From positions 62,001 to 126,000 of the forward strand of contig NZ_CAAF010000056.1 of assembly GCF_000359125.1 (NCBI RefSeq): a stretch of DNA of 64,000 nt. Direction: 5' to 3'. Positions 9,452-19,369 of the stretch are shown here, piece by piece (the first letter of the stretch is position 1; every line of letters begins with the position of its first letter). Under the pieces are notes generated by a model. It was given only the letters and a program-made list of their open reading frames with translations, did no database searches and had not been told where the DNA came from. The stretch is from Mesorhizobium sp. STM 4661. GTDB taxonomy: Bacteria > Pseudomonadota > Alphaproteobacteria > Rhizobiales > Rhizobiaceae. The translations under genes and the position numbers were made by a program.

Positions 9452-9574
9452 CTCGAGCGAGGTCAGTTCCGTGGCAGTCGTTATTTCGCCGATGGTGGAC
9501 ACACTCTCGCCGCTCTCCGATTCGACGCGGTTCTTGATCGTGGCAATGATTTCCGTTGCGAGTTGATCAGCCAT
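9452..9574 (-). pseudogene. nodF: nodF N-terminal fragment
   Basis: NodF is the acyl carrier protein that, with NodE, makes the host-specific unsaturated fatty acyl chain of Nod factors. From an ATG preceded by AAAGGAAC, 41 codons match the NodF N-terminus: MADQL, TEII, then GEITTATELTSL. The expected pantetheine-site sequence GIDSLG does not follow. The frame instead continues as arginine-rich nonsense, and a shifted frame gives TLADVYLDL, which resembles the next NodF block. No serine attachment site survives, so the gene is broken. A nod box lies about 315 bases upstream in the same orientation. Confidence 0.75.
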
Positions 9575-9890
9575 TCTGTTCCTTTCTATAGCAATGCCTT
9601 TTGACGCGGGCGCGGGCGCCATACCTCTGCCAGTCACGTCGCGAAAATCACCCCTAGCCAGGCTTGTGCCACTCACCAACAGCAATCGGATTATAGAGAC
9701 CGGATGAGTTCCGGTTGGTCTGAGGCGTTGGCATCCAACCGCAACTCATTTTCCCGGGGCAACTTCCATCGCACGTCTGAGCTCATGGAAAAGTCTTCTC
9801 CTTTCGGGCTCTTTTTCGCAGTCGTCACACGATAAGGGAGCGGGCGATCAGGGCGTGTGAGGTGCTGACGTCAAACGCGAGATTCCGGAA
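9575..9890. other. Leader between nod box and nodF fragment
   Basis: About 315 bases with no ORF of note. This is the expected untranslated or decayed leader of the nod-box transcript. Confidence 0.5.
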
Positions 9891-9938
9891 GATTGATAAA
9901 ATCGTTTGTTTCGATGAGATGCATCCACCCTGTGGATA
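9891..9938 (-). promoter_or_regulatory. nod box (NodD binding site) upstream of nodF fragment
   Basis: Read on the - strand, the 48 bases begin TATCCACAGGGTGGATG, continue CTCATCGAAACAAACGATTT and end TATCAATC. This matches the nod box consensus ATCCA-N6-GGATG, ATCNAAACAATCGATTTTACCAATC closely, including both ATC-N9-GAT half sites. It faces the nodF fragment. NodD with host flavonoids would activate it. Confidence 0.85.
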
Positions 9939-10270
9939 GAAATACAGTCCTATGAACGGGCAAGCCTCTGGTGCGGGAGATGATGCTAAAGGAGACATCC
10001 CGCATGGCCACTCCACGCAAAAGCTCGGCACGTCTCGGCGCTACCAAATGCTCAGCCCCTCACCTCGCTCTCTACGGTGCGACGAAGCGCGCTGGCAGAT
10101 CGCGGAAGGCACAATGGTTACCGATCCGCAGGGTGGATTCATCCTGTGGGTCGAGCCTCCGAACACCATCGATTGGCTCGACTCTTTCAGGGCTGCATCG
10201 TCCGGAAAATCGTGATCGCCCACCCTCTTGTCTTGACTAGCCCCAGCCTAGGGCTTATCTCGTCGCATTG
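9939..10270. other. Gene-free stretch before groESL
   Basis: Overlapping ORFs of 60-90 codons on both strands show no recognisable domain and no convincing start. I see no gene here. Confidence 0.45.
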
Positions 10271-10297
10271 TTAGCGCTCGCCCTTGGTGAGTGCTAA
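10271..10297 (+). promoter_or_regulatory. CIRCE operator
   Basis: TTAGCGCTC-N9-GAGTGCTAA is the CIRCE inverted repeat with a single mismatch to the consensus TTAGCACTC-N9-GAGTGCTAA. It ends about 80 bases before groES. HrcA binding here would repress groESL until heat shock. Confidence 0.93.
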
Positions 10298-10379
10298 CCG
10301 CAGGCCGGCATAGCCGAGCTTTGTAAGTTATCCGGCGTCGCCGGACGCTTTTCTCACCGTTCTCATCGAGGAAGAAAAA

Positions 10380-10676
10380 ATGGCAAAGTCGAAGTTCCGC
10401 CCGCTTCATGACCGCGTGGTCGTTCGCCGGGTCGAATCCGAATCCAAGACCGCCGGCGGGATCATCATCCCCGACACGGCAAAGGAAAAGCCGCAGGAAG
10501 GCGAGATCATCGCCGTCGGCTCGGGCGCCCGCGACGAAGCTGGCAAGCTCGTGCCCCTGGACGTCAAGGCTGGCGACCGTATCCTGTTCGGCAAGTGGTC
10601 GGGCACCGAAGTCAAGCTCAATGGCGAAGACCTTCTGATCATGAAGGAAGCCGACATCATGGGCATCATCGGCTAA
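10380..10676 (+). CDS. groES: Co-chaperonin GroES
   Basis: The 98-residue product is a standard GroES: FRPLHDRVVVRRVESESKTAGGIIIPDTAKEKPQEGEI, where the mobile loop that docks to GroEL lies around residues 18-34, and the closing GEDLLIMKEADIMGII. It forms the heptameric lid of the GroEL folding chamber in the cytoplasm. GAGGAAG lies just upstream of the ATG. It follows a CIRCE element and precedes groEL by 65 bases in one operon. Rhizobia carry several groESL copies; the CIRCE marks this one as heat-shock controlled rather than NifA controlled. Confidence 0.97.
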   Translation: MAKSKFRPLHDRVVVRRVESESKTAGGIIIPDTAKEKPQEGEIIAVGSGARDEAGKLVPLDVKAGDRILFGKWSGTEVKLNGEDLLIMKEADIMGIIG

Positions 10677-10741
10677 CACGCCGCTGCCTTTCATCCGTAC
10701 CATCCAATCTGAATTTCGGGCGAAATGCCCAGGAGTACAAA

Positions 10742-12400
<1,659 letters not shown>

Positions 12401-12431
12401 TCTAGCCTCTATCAGCTTTCGGATACCGAGA

Positions 12432-12460
12432 GGGCGGCAGCGACGCCGCCCCCTTTTTTT
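12432..12460 (+). terminator. Rho-independent terminator of groESL
   Basis: GGGCGGC and GCCGCCC pair around a six-base loop and run into seven T residues, 32 bases after the groEL stop. Confidence 0.93.
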
Positions 12461-12503
12461 GGGACGGAGCCGGTCGGAAAAGGTTGGGCTCGCGTGATAT
12501 TGT

Positions 12504-12640
12504 AGTGCGCGCGCCTACACGGCCACACTACATCGTCGCAGTGGAGCTTTCGGGTGGCGAACTGAACAAACATGGCTTTGTGCGCGACTATCAAGACTTA
12601 GCAGCGCTCAAGCCACTACATCGATGGCACGTTCGACCAT
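12504..12640 (+). pseudogene. Partial second copy of queD
   Basis: About 137 bases align with the intact queD at roughly 35008-35145: CACGGCCACA, CTACATCGTCG, GTGGAGCTTTC, GGTGGCGAACTG, CATGGCTTTGTGCGCGACTA and CGTTCGACCAT are shared. The translated overlap is HYIVAVELSGGEL then HGFVRDYQDLA. A frameshift occurs just after (about 12612), and both ends of the gene are missing, including the N-terminal histidine and catalytic cysteine region. See the matching thiC-leader remnant at 14.98-15.2 kb. Confidence 0.85.
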
Positions 12641-12903
12641 GGCGGTCGGTTTTCGATATGCCTGATACGAGCGGCCGTGGAAGCCGCTCAAAGAATGATA
12701 CCGCAGTGCTGTTGCCAACGTCGGCGATTTCGATGATCGACTCCGCCTATGCCAGCTCTTCACGAGCTCTATCCGCGCGCTTGCCTGTTATGGAGCGAAA
12801 GCCTTAGCGCGACTCGTGATTGAGGCTGTCATTGCTATGGGCTAATCAGTCGGGAAGCTGCGCTTGCAATGACGGAGGGCCGGAACGATCTCGTCCGATC
12901 ATC

Positions 12904-12918
12904 TGGCACAAGGTGTGC
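12904..12918 (+). promoter_or_regulatory. Possible sigma-54 promoter before gabD
   Basis: TGGCACAAGGTGTGC has the invariant GG-N10-GC spacing of an RpoN promoter and a perfect TGGCAC -24 element; the -12 element (GTGC) is weaker than TTGC. It lies 33 bases before the first gabD ATG. I found no TGT-N10-ACA NifA site upstream, so this may be chance. Confidence 0.4.
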
Positions 12919-12951
12919 TTATTAGTACGTTGCGAAGCTAGTAACTTAACC

Positions 12952-14445
12952 ATGAAGGGGGACGACGGTTTGACCGTGACACAGTCGCTGACGAGACGTC
13001 TCAAAAATCCCGAGCTATTTGGCGATCTGGCCGGTGTGCCTGGTCGGAAGGCGGAGCAATCCACGAGGCGTTTTTCGGTGTTCAATCCCTCAACGGGCGA
13101 GCTGTTGGCTGAGCTTCCAGATATGGATGTCCGGGACGTTTCCAAGGCAATCGATAAGGCTGAAGCTGCGCAGGAACATTGGGCGGCGCTCACCGCGCGC
13201 GAGCGCTCCGACATCTTATGGGAATGGCACCAACTGATCCTCGACCACAGCGAGGATCTTGCAGCCATTTTGACGGCTGAAATGGGTAAGCCGCTTGCAG
13301 AGGCGAAGTCTGAAATCGCCCATGCCGCAGCCTACCTCCAATGGTATGCCGAGGAGGCCAATCGCATCTATGGCGAGACGATTTCGCCGCCTTCTAACGA
13401 CAGGCGTATGCTGGTAATCAAACAGCCGATCGGTGTTGTCGGCGCCATTACTCCTTGGAATTTTCCCGCCTCGATGGTGGCTCGCAAGATTTCGCCTGCG
13501 CTTGCCGCCGGGTGCGCGATTGTTCTGAAACCCGCGGAGCAAACACCGCTTGTCGCGGGTGCTATGTTCACGCTTGCCCGGATGGCAGGTTTTCCCGATG
13601 GCGTTCTAAACTTGATCTACGCATCGGAAGGCGATGCGGTTGGGCGTGAACTTTGCTCGAACCCGAAGGTCCGCAAGATCAGCTTCACTGGGTCGACCGA
13701 GGTCGGGCGGCTGCTCATGAGGCAGTGCTCGGATCAGATCAAAAGAACCAGCTTCGAACTTGGTGGTAACGCTCCTTTCATTGTTTTTGATGATGCAGAC
13801 GTCGACGCTGCCGTCGATGGTGCGCTACAGGCAAAGTTTCGGAATGCAGGCCAGACCTGCGTTTCAGCCAATCGGCTTTACGTACAGTCCAGCGTGTATA
13901 ATGAATTCTGCGACAAATTCACCAAGCGCGTCAGTGCATTGCGCGTCGGTGACGGTTTCGAGCCAGAAGTCGCGATCGGTCCCCTGATCGATAAGTGCGC
14001 GCTTGCAAAGATTGAAGATCATATTCGCGATGCTGTGCGGCAGGGTGGGAAGATCCGTTGCGGTGGCAACCGTATCGGCGAATCGGGAACCTTCTTCGAG
14101 CCCACGGTGATCACCGACGTCGAAAGGACAATGCGGGTCGCTCAGGAAGAAACCTTCGGACCGCTGGCTCCCATAATCCGCTTCAACGATCCCGACCAGG
14201 TGGTGCGCGAGGCGAATGACACGATTTACGGTCTTGCAGCCTACTTCTACGCTTCCAATCTAAAGCGCGTGTGGCGCGTGGCTGAAGCCCTCGAATACGG
14301 AATGGTCGGCATCAATACGGGACGCATGTCATCCGAGGCTGCACCCTTTGGCGGAATGAAGCAATCAGGGATCGGTCGTGAGGGGTCGCGCCACGGCCTC
14401 GAGGATTATCTCGAAATGAAGTACCTGTGCATGGGTGGGCTATAA
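12952..14445 (+). CDS. gabD: NAD(P)-dependent succinate-semialdehyde dehydrogenase family protein
   Basis: An aldehyde dehydrogenase of about 497 residues. Motifs: VFNPSTGELLAELPD at the N-terminus, TPWNFPASMVARKISPALAAGC, KPAEQTPL, FTGSTEVGRLLM, the catalytic Glu in FELGGNAPFIVFDDAD and the catalytic Cys in NAGQTCVSANR, then EETFGPLAPI and PFGGMKQSGIGREG. These match GabD, which oxidises succinate semialdehyde to succinate in GABA degradation; bacteroid GABA use makes this plausible here. Start is uncertain: ATG 12952 has no good ribosome site, whereas AAGGGGG precedes a TTG at 12970. It sits between remnants of queD and thiC, in the place queE holds in the intact locus. Confidence 0.85.
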   Translation: MKGDDGLTVTQSLTRRLKNPELFGDLAGVPGRKAEQSTRRFSVFNPSTGELLAELPDMDVRDVSKAIDKAEAAQEHWAALTARERSDILWEWHQLILDHSEDLAAILTAEMGKPLAEAKSEIAHAAAYLQWYAEEANRIYGETISPPSNDRRMLVIKQPIGVVGAITPWNFPASMVARKISPALAAGCAIVLKPAEQTPLVAGAMFTLARMAGFPDGVLNLIYASEGDAVGRELCSNPKVRKISFTGSTEVGRLLMRQCSDQIKRTSFELGGNAPFIVFDDADVDAAVDGALQAKFRNAGQTCVSANRLYVQSSVYNEFCDKFTKRVSALRVGDGFEPEVAIGPLIDKCALAKIEDHIRDAVRQGGKIRCGGNRIGESGTFFEPTVITDVERTMRVAQEETFGPLAPIIRFNDPDQVVREANDTIYGLAAYFYASNLKRVWRVAEALEYGMVGINTGRMSSEAAPFGGMKQSGIGREGSRHGLEDYLEMKYLCMGGL

Positions 14446-14879
14446 TCCCACAGCATCCGCGTCCCATTGACTTCGCCCTGACAATCCGCCGCGGCCATCG
14501 ATGGAATGGTGGCCTTCGATCAAGGCCCAGCGTAAAACCTTGATGCTGTCATCCTTGCCTTCGGCCGCATTCACCGATCCCTGATTGACACGTGCTTGCC
14601 ATGTACCGCTTCAATCCGCCGGGAGTGGTTTTTCCTGTCTCGGCCGCGATACTGGACCAGATCAACGAGCACAGGGGCGTGCTCGCCACCTGTCGAGCCG
14701 TGCTTGCAATAAGGAATTCGCCGCGCTGACCAATGACGAGGCACGGCGGATCGAGGCGATCTACGGGCAAACCTTTGGTGGCGGTTGAAGGCGTGATCAT
14801 CATAAGGATTGATCTTTAGTCCGACGGCACGGCGGTGCCCTTAATCCGCCCATTGTTTCCGGACCTTGGTTTGTCGCCG
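14446..14879. other. Gene-free stretch after gabD
   Basis: Only short frames without recognisable products. A segment near 14600-14790 reads like a decayed coding region, but I could not name it. Confidence 0.45.
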
Positions 14880-14981
14880 ACACATGCGCGAGCGTCCCTC
14901 GGGTTCGACCGGCCGCCGATGACCGCCGCGAGCCGAATGCGCTTAACAAGATGGCAGATCGTCCGCTCGATTTGACGCATT

Positions 14982-15081
14982 CACTAGGGGAGTCCCGGCA
15001 AGGGGCTGAGATACTGCTGGCTTTCGCGGCGCAATGACCCATTGAACCTGATTCAGTTCATGCTGGCGTAGGGACGGTGCC
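14982..15081 (+). promoter_or_regulatory. Second TPP riboswitch copy, upstream of a thiC remnant
   Basis: About 100 bases repeat the thiC leader at 36308-36408 with few changes: AGGGGAGTCCCGGCA, GGGCTGAGATACTGCTGG, TTGAACCTGAT, CAGTTCAT and CTGGCGTAGGGACGGTGC. The thi-box core CTGAGA and AACCTGAT-N-CAGTT is intact, so the aptamer may still bind thiamine pyrophosphate, but no complete gene follows it. Weaker similarity to the intact leader extends back to about 14880. Confidence 0.85.
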
Positions 15082-15126
15082 AGCGTTGCGCGTCCCATGC
15101 CCGAAAACCTTGTAAGTAGGCAGGCC

Positions 15127-15206
15127 GAAGTGCCCGCCTCGCGGTGCGCAAAATCTCCGTCCATCCGACAGCCGGCGAGCCTTCGATCACAGTTCTACCG
15201 TCTGGT
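15127..15206 (+). pseudogene. Remnant of the thiC 5' end
   Basis: AAATCTCCGTCCATCCGACA followed by GCCGGCGAGCC matches thiC codons for EISVHPTAGEP (intact copy at about 36625-36660), and TGCCCGCCTCGCGG matches a slightly earlier thiC stretch, with about 50 intervening bases lost. No open frame survives. Together with the riboswitch copy it shows a second thiC once stood here. Confidence 0.75.
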
Positions 15207-15230
15207 CGAATGGCGGCATCTTCTGAAGCC

Positions 15231-15914
15231 TTATTGCAGCCCTAGCTTCCTCTTCAGTTCCGCGTTCTCTGTGCGCAGGCGTTCCGCGAGCAGGCTCTTC
15301 AATCGCTTGTTTTCTTTCTCGAGGGCGACCAGGGCCTTGAGATCGTCACCATCGGATCTAGGCGCCGCGGCCTTCTTCCAGTGATAATAGGTCTGTTCCG
15401 ATATACCCGCCTGCTTTACGGCGCTCTTGAGAGTGGTGCCGCCGCTGATCGACGTCTCGACCTGAGCGAGCATTTGGGCGCGCTCTTTTCCGGAGTAGAC
15501 CTTCCGGGCGCTCCGCACGGCCGCTGCTGTTGCTGTTGCTTCCGCCGGGGACGCCGTATTGGCGCCATTCTTGCGACCAGGCTCAGTCTTGGCCTTCCGC
15601 GAAGGTGGGGTTTTCTTCTTCGTTTCAGGCGTCCTTCCTTTGGGAGCGTGTTCGGTTGCAGCTTCTACTGATTCAGCGTCTAGGGGATTTGCCATGAGAT
15701 ACTCCGCTCGCGGTTTGTGCGCGTGTTCAGCATCAAGGGCTATGACATTAGAGTCAATCAGCCGACGATTTGGCAGATCCATATCTTTGAGCTCCCTTGT
15801 TGTGTCGGCTATAGCCGCAGAGAGATCGACATCGCTCCAGATGGAATGGCCCCGTTTTTGATAATTGCGCTTTTGTTTGACCTCCACAGTGAACGGTCGG
15901 GTCTGCCGCCTCAT
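15231..15914 (-). CDS. SyrB-like regulatory protein
   Basis: The 227-residue protein has a polar, disordered first half (Lys, Pro, Ala, Thr rich, residues about 60-135), then ARKVYSGKERAQMLAQVETS, a transposase-type helix-turn-helix ending GISEQTYYHWKKAA (about residues 165-185), and a C-terminal coiled coil LVALEKENKRLKSLLAERL. This order matches SyrB/SyrB2 of Sinorhizobium meliloti, regulators linked to syrM and nod or exopolysaccharide control. AAGGAAG six bases before the ATG supports the start. The HTH derives from IS3-type OrfA, so a truncated transposase origin is the alternative; the long N-terminal extension argues against a plain transposase fragment. Confidence 0.7.
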   Translation of the reverse strand: MRRQTRPFTVEVKQKRNYQKRGHSIWSDVDLSAAIADTTRELKDMDLPNRRLIDSNVIALDAEHAHKPRAEYLMANPLDAESVEAATEHAPKGRTPETKKKTPPSRKAKTEPGRKNGANTASPAEATATAAAVRSARKVYSGKERAQMLAQVETSISGGTTLKSAVKQAGISEQTYYHWKKAAAPRSDGDDLKALVALEKENKRLKSLLAERLRTENAELKRKLGLQ

Positions 15915-16540
15915 AGTTTCTTCCTTGTTAGAACGAATTGCACAGGAGGTCGCGGCTGACGATGACTGAACAACTGGCGCTTCCTCTGTTGCGCCGAGCT
16001 ATATGGATGAGATAGCCCGAGAGCAAGCGGCACTTGCGGTGTGCATTGACAAATGCTCGGGCCACGTCGCTGGCTGGCCGCAGCTTTGTTTTCATATCGA
16101 TGCGTTTGCAGAGCTGGAACAGCGGCTCGCGCGTCGCAACGCCATCGAGCACGTTTTGAAGGGGTGGATCTGAAGGCATCCGGTTTCTGCTGGGCGCACG
16201 CCAGCGGCTCGCGGAATATTGTCCGCGATAGCTCGATCAGGTGGTTGCGAGCTTGTCAGCGAATCTAAAGCGGGGGTAGGGGGTTCATGTAACGACACAT
16301 CACGACACAGTCGGCTAGTCGGAGCGTCTGATCGACGTGGCCGGCAAGGCGGGTCATGCTGTCGTGACGCAAGCGGGCGTCGACGGGTCAGGTTTTCATT
16401 TAGCGTTTCAATTGAATTCGGAAATGAAAGTCCCCCTAGCTTTCCAGTTGGATAGGCCTCGCCGGAAGTCATGATCGTCTCGTCCCAGTGAAGGTCGCAA
16501 TCATCCGTGATTGCGACCTTCGCTAGCCAGCTCCGGCCAA
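15915..16540. other. Intergenic stretch, no certain gene
   Basis: On the - strand, an 83-codon ORF at 15928-16179 has some coding character (LFQLCKRIDMKTKLRPASDV) and lies just upstream of the syrB-like gene, but it has no family I recognise and no clear ribosome site. Nothing else is supported. Confidence 0.4.
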
Positions 16541-17593
16541 TCATTGCGGGAGGATATGCAATACAGGTCGAGGCGTTGTCAGCGTTTCGGCGGGTAAGAC
16601 GGGATAGGCGACCTCCGGTACTTTTCCGGTCAGCGAATTAAGGAAGGCAACGAGCAGGTCGACTTCTTTTTCCGTCAATTCTTGGCCGAGCTGGGTGGTC
16701 CCCATAATGGCGACGGCCTGTTTCAGATCCCAAACCTTGCCCGAATGAAAGTATGGCGCGGTGAGTGCTACGTTGCGCAACGGCGCCACGCGGAAAACAT
16801 ATGAATCGTCGGCTTCATGGGTGACGGCAAATCGGCCTTTGTCGTTTTCCGGCAGGACATCGGTGCTGGGCTTTTCAACGAGGCCGAATGGGGAATAGCC
16901 CTCCCCACCCACGTTGATACCGCCGTGGCAGGACGAGCAGCCTTTGTCCATGAAAAGCGTCAGGCCCTGTTTCTGTTCGGAAGTCATAGCGGCGTCATCG
17001 CCGTTGAGGAAGGCATCGAAGGGCGCCGGTGTGACCAGTGTCGCCTCAAAGGCTTCGATTGCCCTGGCGACGTTTTCGAAGGTGACGCGATCGGCTTCGC
17101 CCGGGAAAGCTGAATTGAACCACTCGACATATTTCGGCATCGACTTGAGCGTGGCGATGAGTTGACCTGGTGTGTTGGCCATTTCGACAGCGGCTTGGAT
17201 CGGTGCCTTGGCCTGAGCCTTCAGGTCTTCAGCACGACCATCCCAGAACTGCGCGATGTTGAAGACAGCGTTCAGTACCGTCGGCGCGTTGCGCGGTCCC
17301 TTCTGCCAACCATGGCCGATCGAGCTTTCATGATTGTCGTCGCCCCCGGTGGCCAAGTTGTGGCACGAGTTGCACGACAAGACGCCTGACGCCGAGACGC
17401 GTGGATCGAAGAACATTGCCTTGCCCAGGGCTATCTTCTCCGGTGTGATCGGGTTGTTGGCGACTGTCGGCGTGATGGACGGTAGAGCCTTGAAGGTGGC
17501 CCGTGCCGTTTCTCTGAGGTATACGGGGATCGTTTGCGCAGCAAAAGCGATGGCCGGCAACGCGACAGCCACCGTAGCGAATAGGATTTTCAC
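16541..17593 (-). CDS. ccpA: Di-heme cytochrome c peroxidase, exported
   Basis: This periplasmic enzyme reduces hydrogen peroxide to water with electrons from cytochrome c. The protein has a signal peptide (KILFATVAVALPAIAFA) and two heme c motifs, CNSCH at about residue 73 and CSSCH about 150 residues later, each in the usual context (LSCNSCHNLATGG; DKGCSSCHGG). FDPRVSASG, RNAPTVLNA, FWDGRAEDL and LRNVALTAPYFHSG are family signatures. An ATG start at 17626 has no ribosome site, whereas AGGGAG lies seven bases before GTG 17593 and yields a cleaner signal peptide; I use the latter (350 residues). It stands alone. No FixK or Fnr box was found upstream. Confidence 0.92.
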   Translation of the reverse strand: MKILFATVAVALPAIAFAAQTIPVYLRETARATFKALPSITPTVANNPITPEKIALGKAMFFDPRVSASGVLSCNSCHNLATGGDDNHESSIGHGWQKGPRNAPTVLNAVFNIAQFWDGRAEDLKAQAKAPIQAAVEMANTPGQLIATLKSMPKYVEWFNSAFPGEADRVTFENVARAIEAFEATLVTPAPFDAFLNGDDAAMTSEQKQGLTLFMDKGCSSCHGGINVGGEGYSPFGLVEKPSTDVLPENDKGRFAVTHEADDSYVFRVAPLRNVALTAPYFHSGKVWDLKQAVAIMGTTQLGQELTEKEVDLLVAFLNSLTGKVPEVAYPVLPAETLTTPRPVLHILPQ

Positions 17594-18039
17594 AAGTGAT
17601 CTCCCTGCGTTTTGCACGGAAGCCATTGTTGATATGCGGTTCGTGAACGCCTTGCGCTAAAGGCGGCAATCCTCTTTGCATAAAATCGAATCTGACGCGG
17701 ACCTGACATATTGTCTTCCTTCGTTGCATTGCGCGCGATGTCACCCACGATGAACGCCCAGTCGGTATCTCCTGTCGCCTCTCGAGAAGCATCAAAAGTC
17801 GTGCCAACTAAGCAGAAGGAACCTCCGGGGGATTTTCTGGTCATCATTCAATAGGTTGAACGGAATTCGCAGCAAAGCGCAGCCCTACTCCGGTGTCGCG
17901 GATCTGACAGCCAACAGTCGGGCTGAAACAGAGAGATGTTTGGTCCCTCAGCGTCTTGTCCGATGGGCACCCGGCCTCCCGCATGGGCGGCAGGGGACCA
18001 CAAGGTATTGAGGCTCAAGATGAACACCGCCGGCCAGCA
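17594..18039. other. Gene-free stretch upstream of ccpA
   Basis: No gene is seen. The region should hold the ccpA promoter on the - strand, but I cannot point to a clear -35/-10 or FixK-type element. Confidence 0.4.
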
Positions 18040-18135
18040 TCGCTAGGCAGCCCCGCAGATACTTTGACGCTGGTCCGCGAGCTGGTGCGCCTAGTGCCCG
18101 ACCGCCAGATCGCGCGGCTCCTCAATCGCGCCGTA
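18040..18135 (+). pseudogene. Possible serine recombinase fragment
   Basis: About 25 codons read LVRELVRLVPDRQIARLLNRA, resembling the helical segment that precedes the GWT-type DNA-contact motif in recombinase-family proteins of rhizobial islands. Neither the catalytic serine domain nor the following motif is present. If correct this is a small relic of a site-specific recombinase. Confidence 0.35.
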
Positions 18136-18420
18136 AGCCGACGGCGCGTTAAAGCGGCCGCGCAATCATCGATGTGAGCGTGATGACGGCGCTGCGCACT
18201 GTGTCGTCGAATTGTGGCCACTGGAGCAATCCTCGTAAAGCGAGCCAAGGTTCTTGATCTAAACGGCGGCGGCCGCCATATTAGCGTAGCGCCTCTCACA
18301 CGTTCGAGAGTGATCGCATTTTGGATGCCGCCGGCTCGGGCTGTTTCGGCATCCTATTTCAACATCGGCCGCCGCTTGGTTCGAGCTATCGAATGGCCGT
18401 TCTCTGCATTTGGAGGCAAA

Positions 18421-18681
18421 ATGACCGCAACGCCTTTCGCGCTGCCCGAGGCAGTGCTTACCGCAATCTCAAACGGAAAACCCGTAATTCAGGCATATCG
18501 GGAACATCTTGGCTATTCGACCGAGGACATTGCCGTGACCAGCGGTCTGACAGTCGAGGAGGTCGGGCTGATCGAATCTGGCCATTGTTTCGACAAGGGC
18601 TATCGCGATCGGATCGCTCGGGCGCTTGGCTTGGCTGAGAGTATCTTCGATGAAATCTCGGGTATCCCGAACGCTGCCTGA
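18421..18681 (+). CDS. Small HTH (XRE-like) protein, 86 residues
   Basis: GGAGG at 18412-18416 precedes the ATG by four bases. The product contains an XRE-type helix-turn-helix: YREHLGYSTEDIAVTSGLT (helices 1-2) and VEEVGLIESG (recognition helix), then RDRIARALGL. It is probably a DNA-binding regulator or the antitoxin half of a pair, but no toxin gene adjoins it: sequence on both sides is decayed. The longer in-frame extension from 18214 lacks a ribosome site and is not used. Confidence 0.7.
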   Translation: MTATPFALPEAVLTAISNGKPVIQAYREHLGYSTEDIAVTSGLTVEEVGLIESGHCFDKGYRDRIARALGLAESIFDEISGIPNAA

Positions 18682-18984
18682 CGTCGGCCTCTGAAGATTA
18701 CCCGCCGCCTGCCAGGTCGGATCAAAATCCAAAAGGGTATATCAATACCCTTACGGCGGCGGGGCGGTGGCAGAATTCTTATTTCTACGGAATCGATTCG
18801 CTCTGCGGAAGTCCAAATAGCAGAAGAATGTCACGATCATCTGACGGCCGGGACGGATGATTCCCAAATCATCTTCTGGCGTCAGCGCATTCTCGCCGCC
18901 GGTAGCCTTGCTGCAGAGAAGAGACGGTGAGATTGAGCGGATCCGCGGCCGGGTTTGTGCCCGAATGAACTCCCTCGGGGAGCG
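18682..18984. other. Gene-free stretch
   Basis: No gene is visible on either strand. It adjoins an IS3 transposase relic and probably contains more of its decayed sequence. Confidence 0.4.
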
Positions 18985-19140
18985 AATTCTGAGCGCTGGC
19001 GCGGTGATGCGGCGATAGCCATAGATGGACTGCTCGTCGACCAAATGGCGAATGAGCGGCAGCAGCCCTGCATCCTCTGGTTTGAGCAAACGACAAGCGA
19101 GATACGCTTTCAATCCGAACCCTCCTGGCCCAAGCAGTTC
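18985..19140 (-). pseudogene. IS3-family transposase (OrfB) fragment
   Basis: On the - strand GPGGFGLKAYLACRLLKPED and LLPLIRHLVDEQSIYGYRRI match the N-terminal HTH_21 part of IS3-family OrfB, ending at the diagnostic YGYRRI. The DDE catalytic domain does not follow; the frame degenerates within about 10 codons. Confidence 0.65.
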
Positions 19141-19369
19141 GCCAGTCTCGCTGCCTGATCAGCACCCCGCCAACCCGCGTACAGGCGTTGCAACAGATCC
19201 TTCAGAGAAATTCATAGACTTTTAGCAACCCCAAACCGCTGGGAATGGTAAGCAAACATAAATTGGTCGAAACCTGTAGCATCTGCGGAGAACGCCAAAC
19301 GACAAAGTCAGCAGGAGTGCTCAGTCTTTCAATGTGGCTACACTTTGAGCGCATGGGAAAGTAATCGCA

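Noticed and set aside
9952..10240. Two overlapping ORFs before the CIRCE element
   Set aside because: No ribosome site, domain or conserved pattern could be recognised.
17594..17900. FixK/Fnr box before the cytochrome c peroxidase
   Set aside because: No TTGAT-N4-ATCAA-type palindrome was found.
19335..19352. GTGGCTACACTTTGAGC upstream of the peroxiredoxin as a sigma-54 promoter
   Set aside because: GG to GC spacing is 11, not 10, and no TGT-N10-ACA site is nearby.
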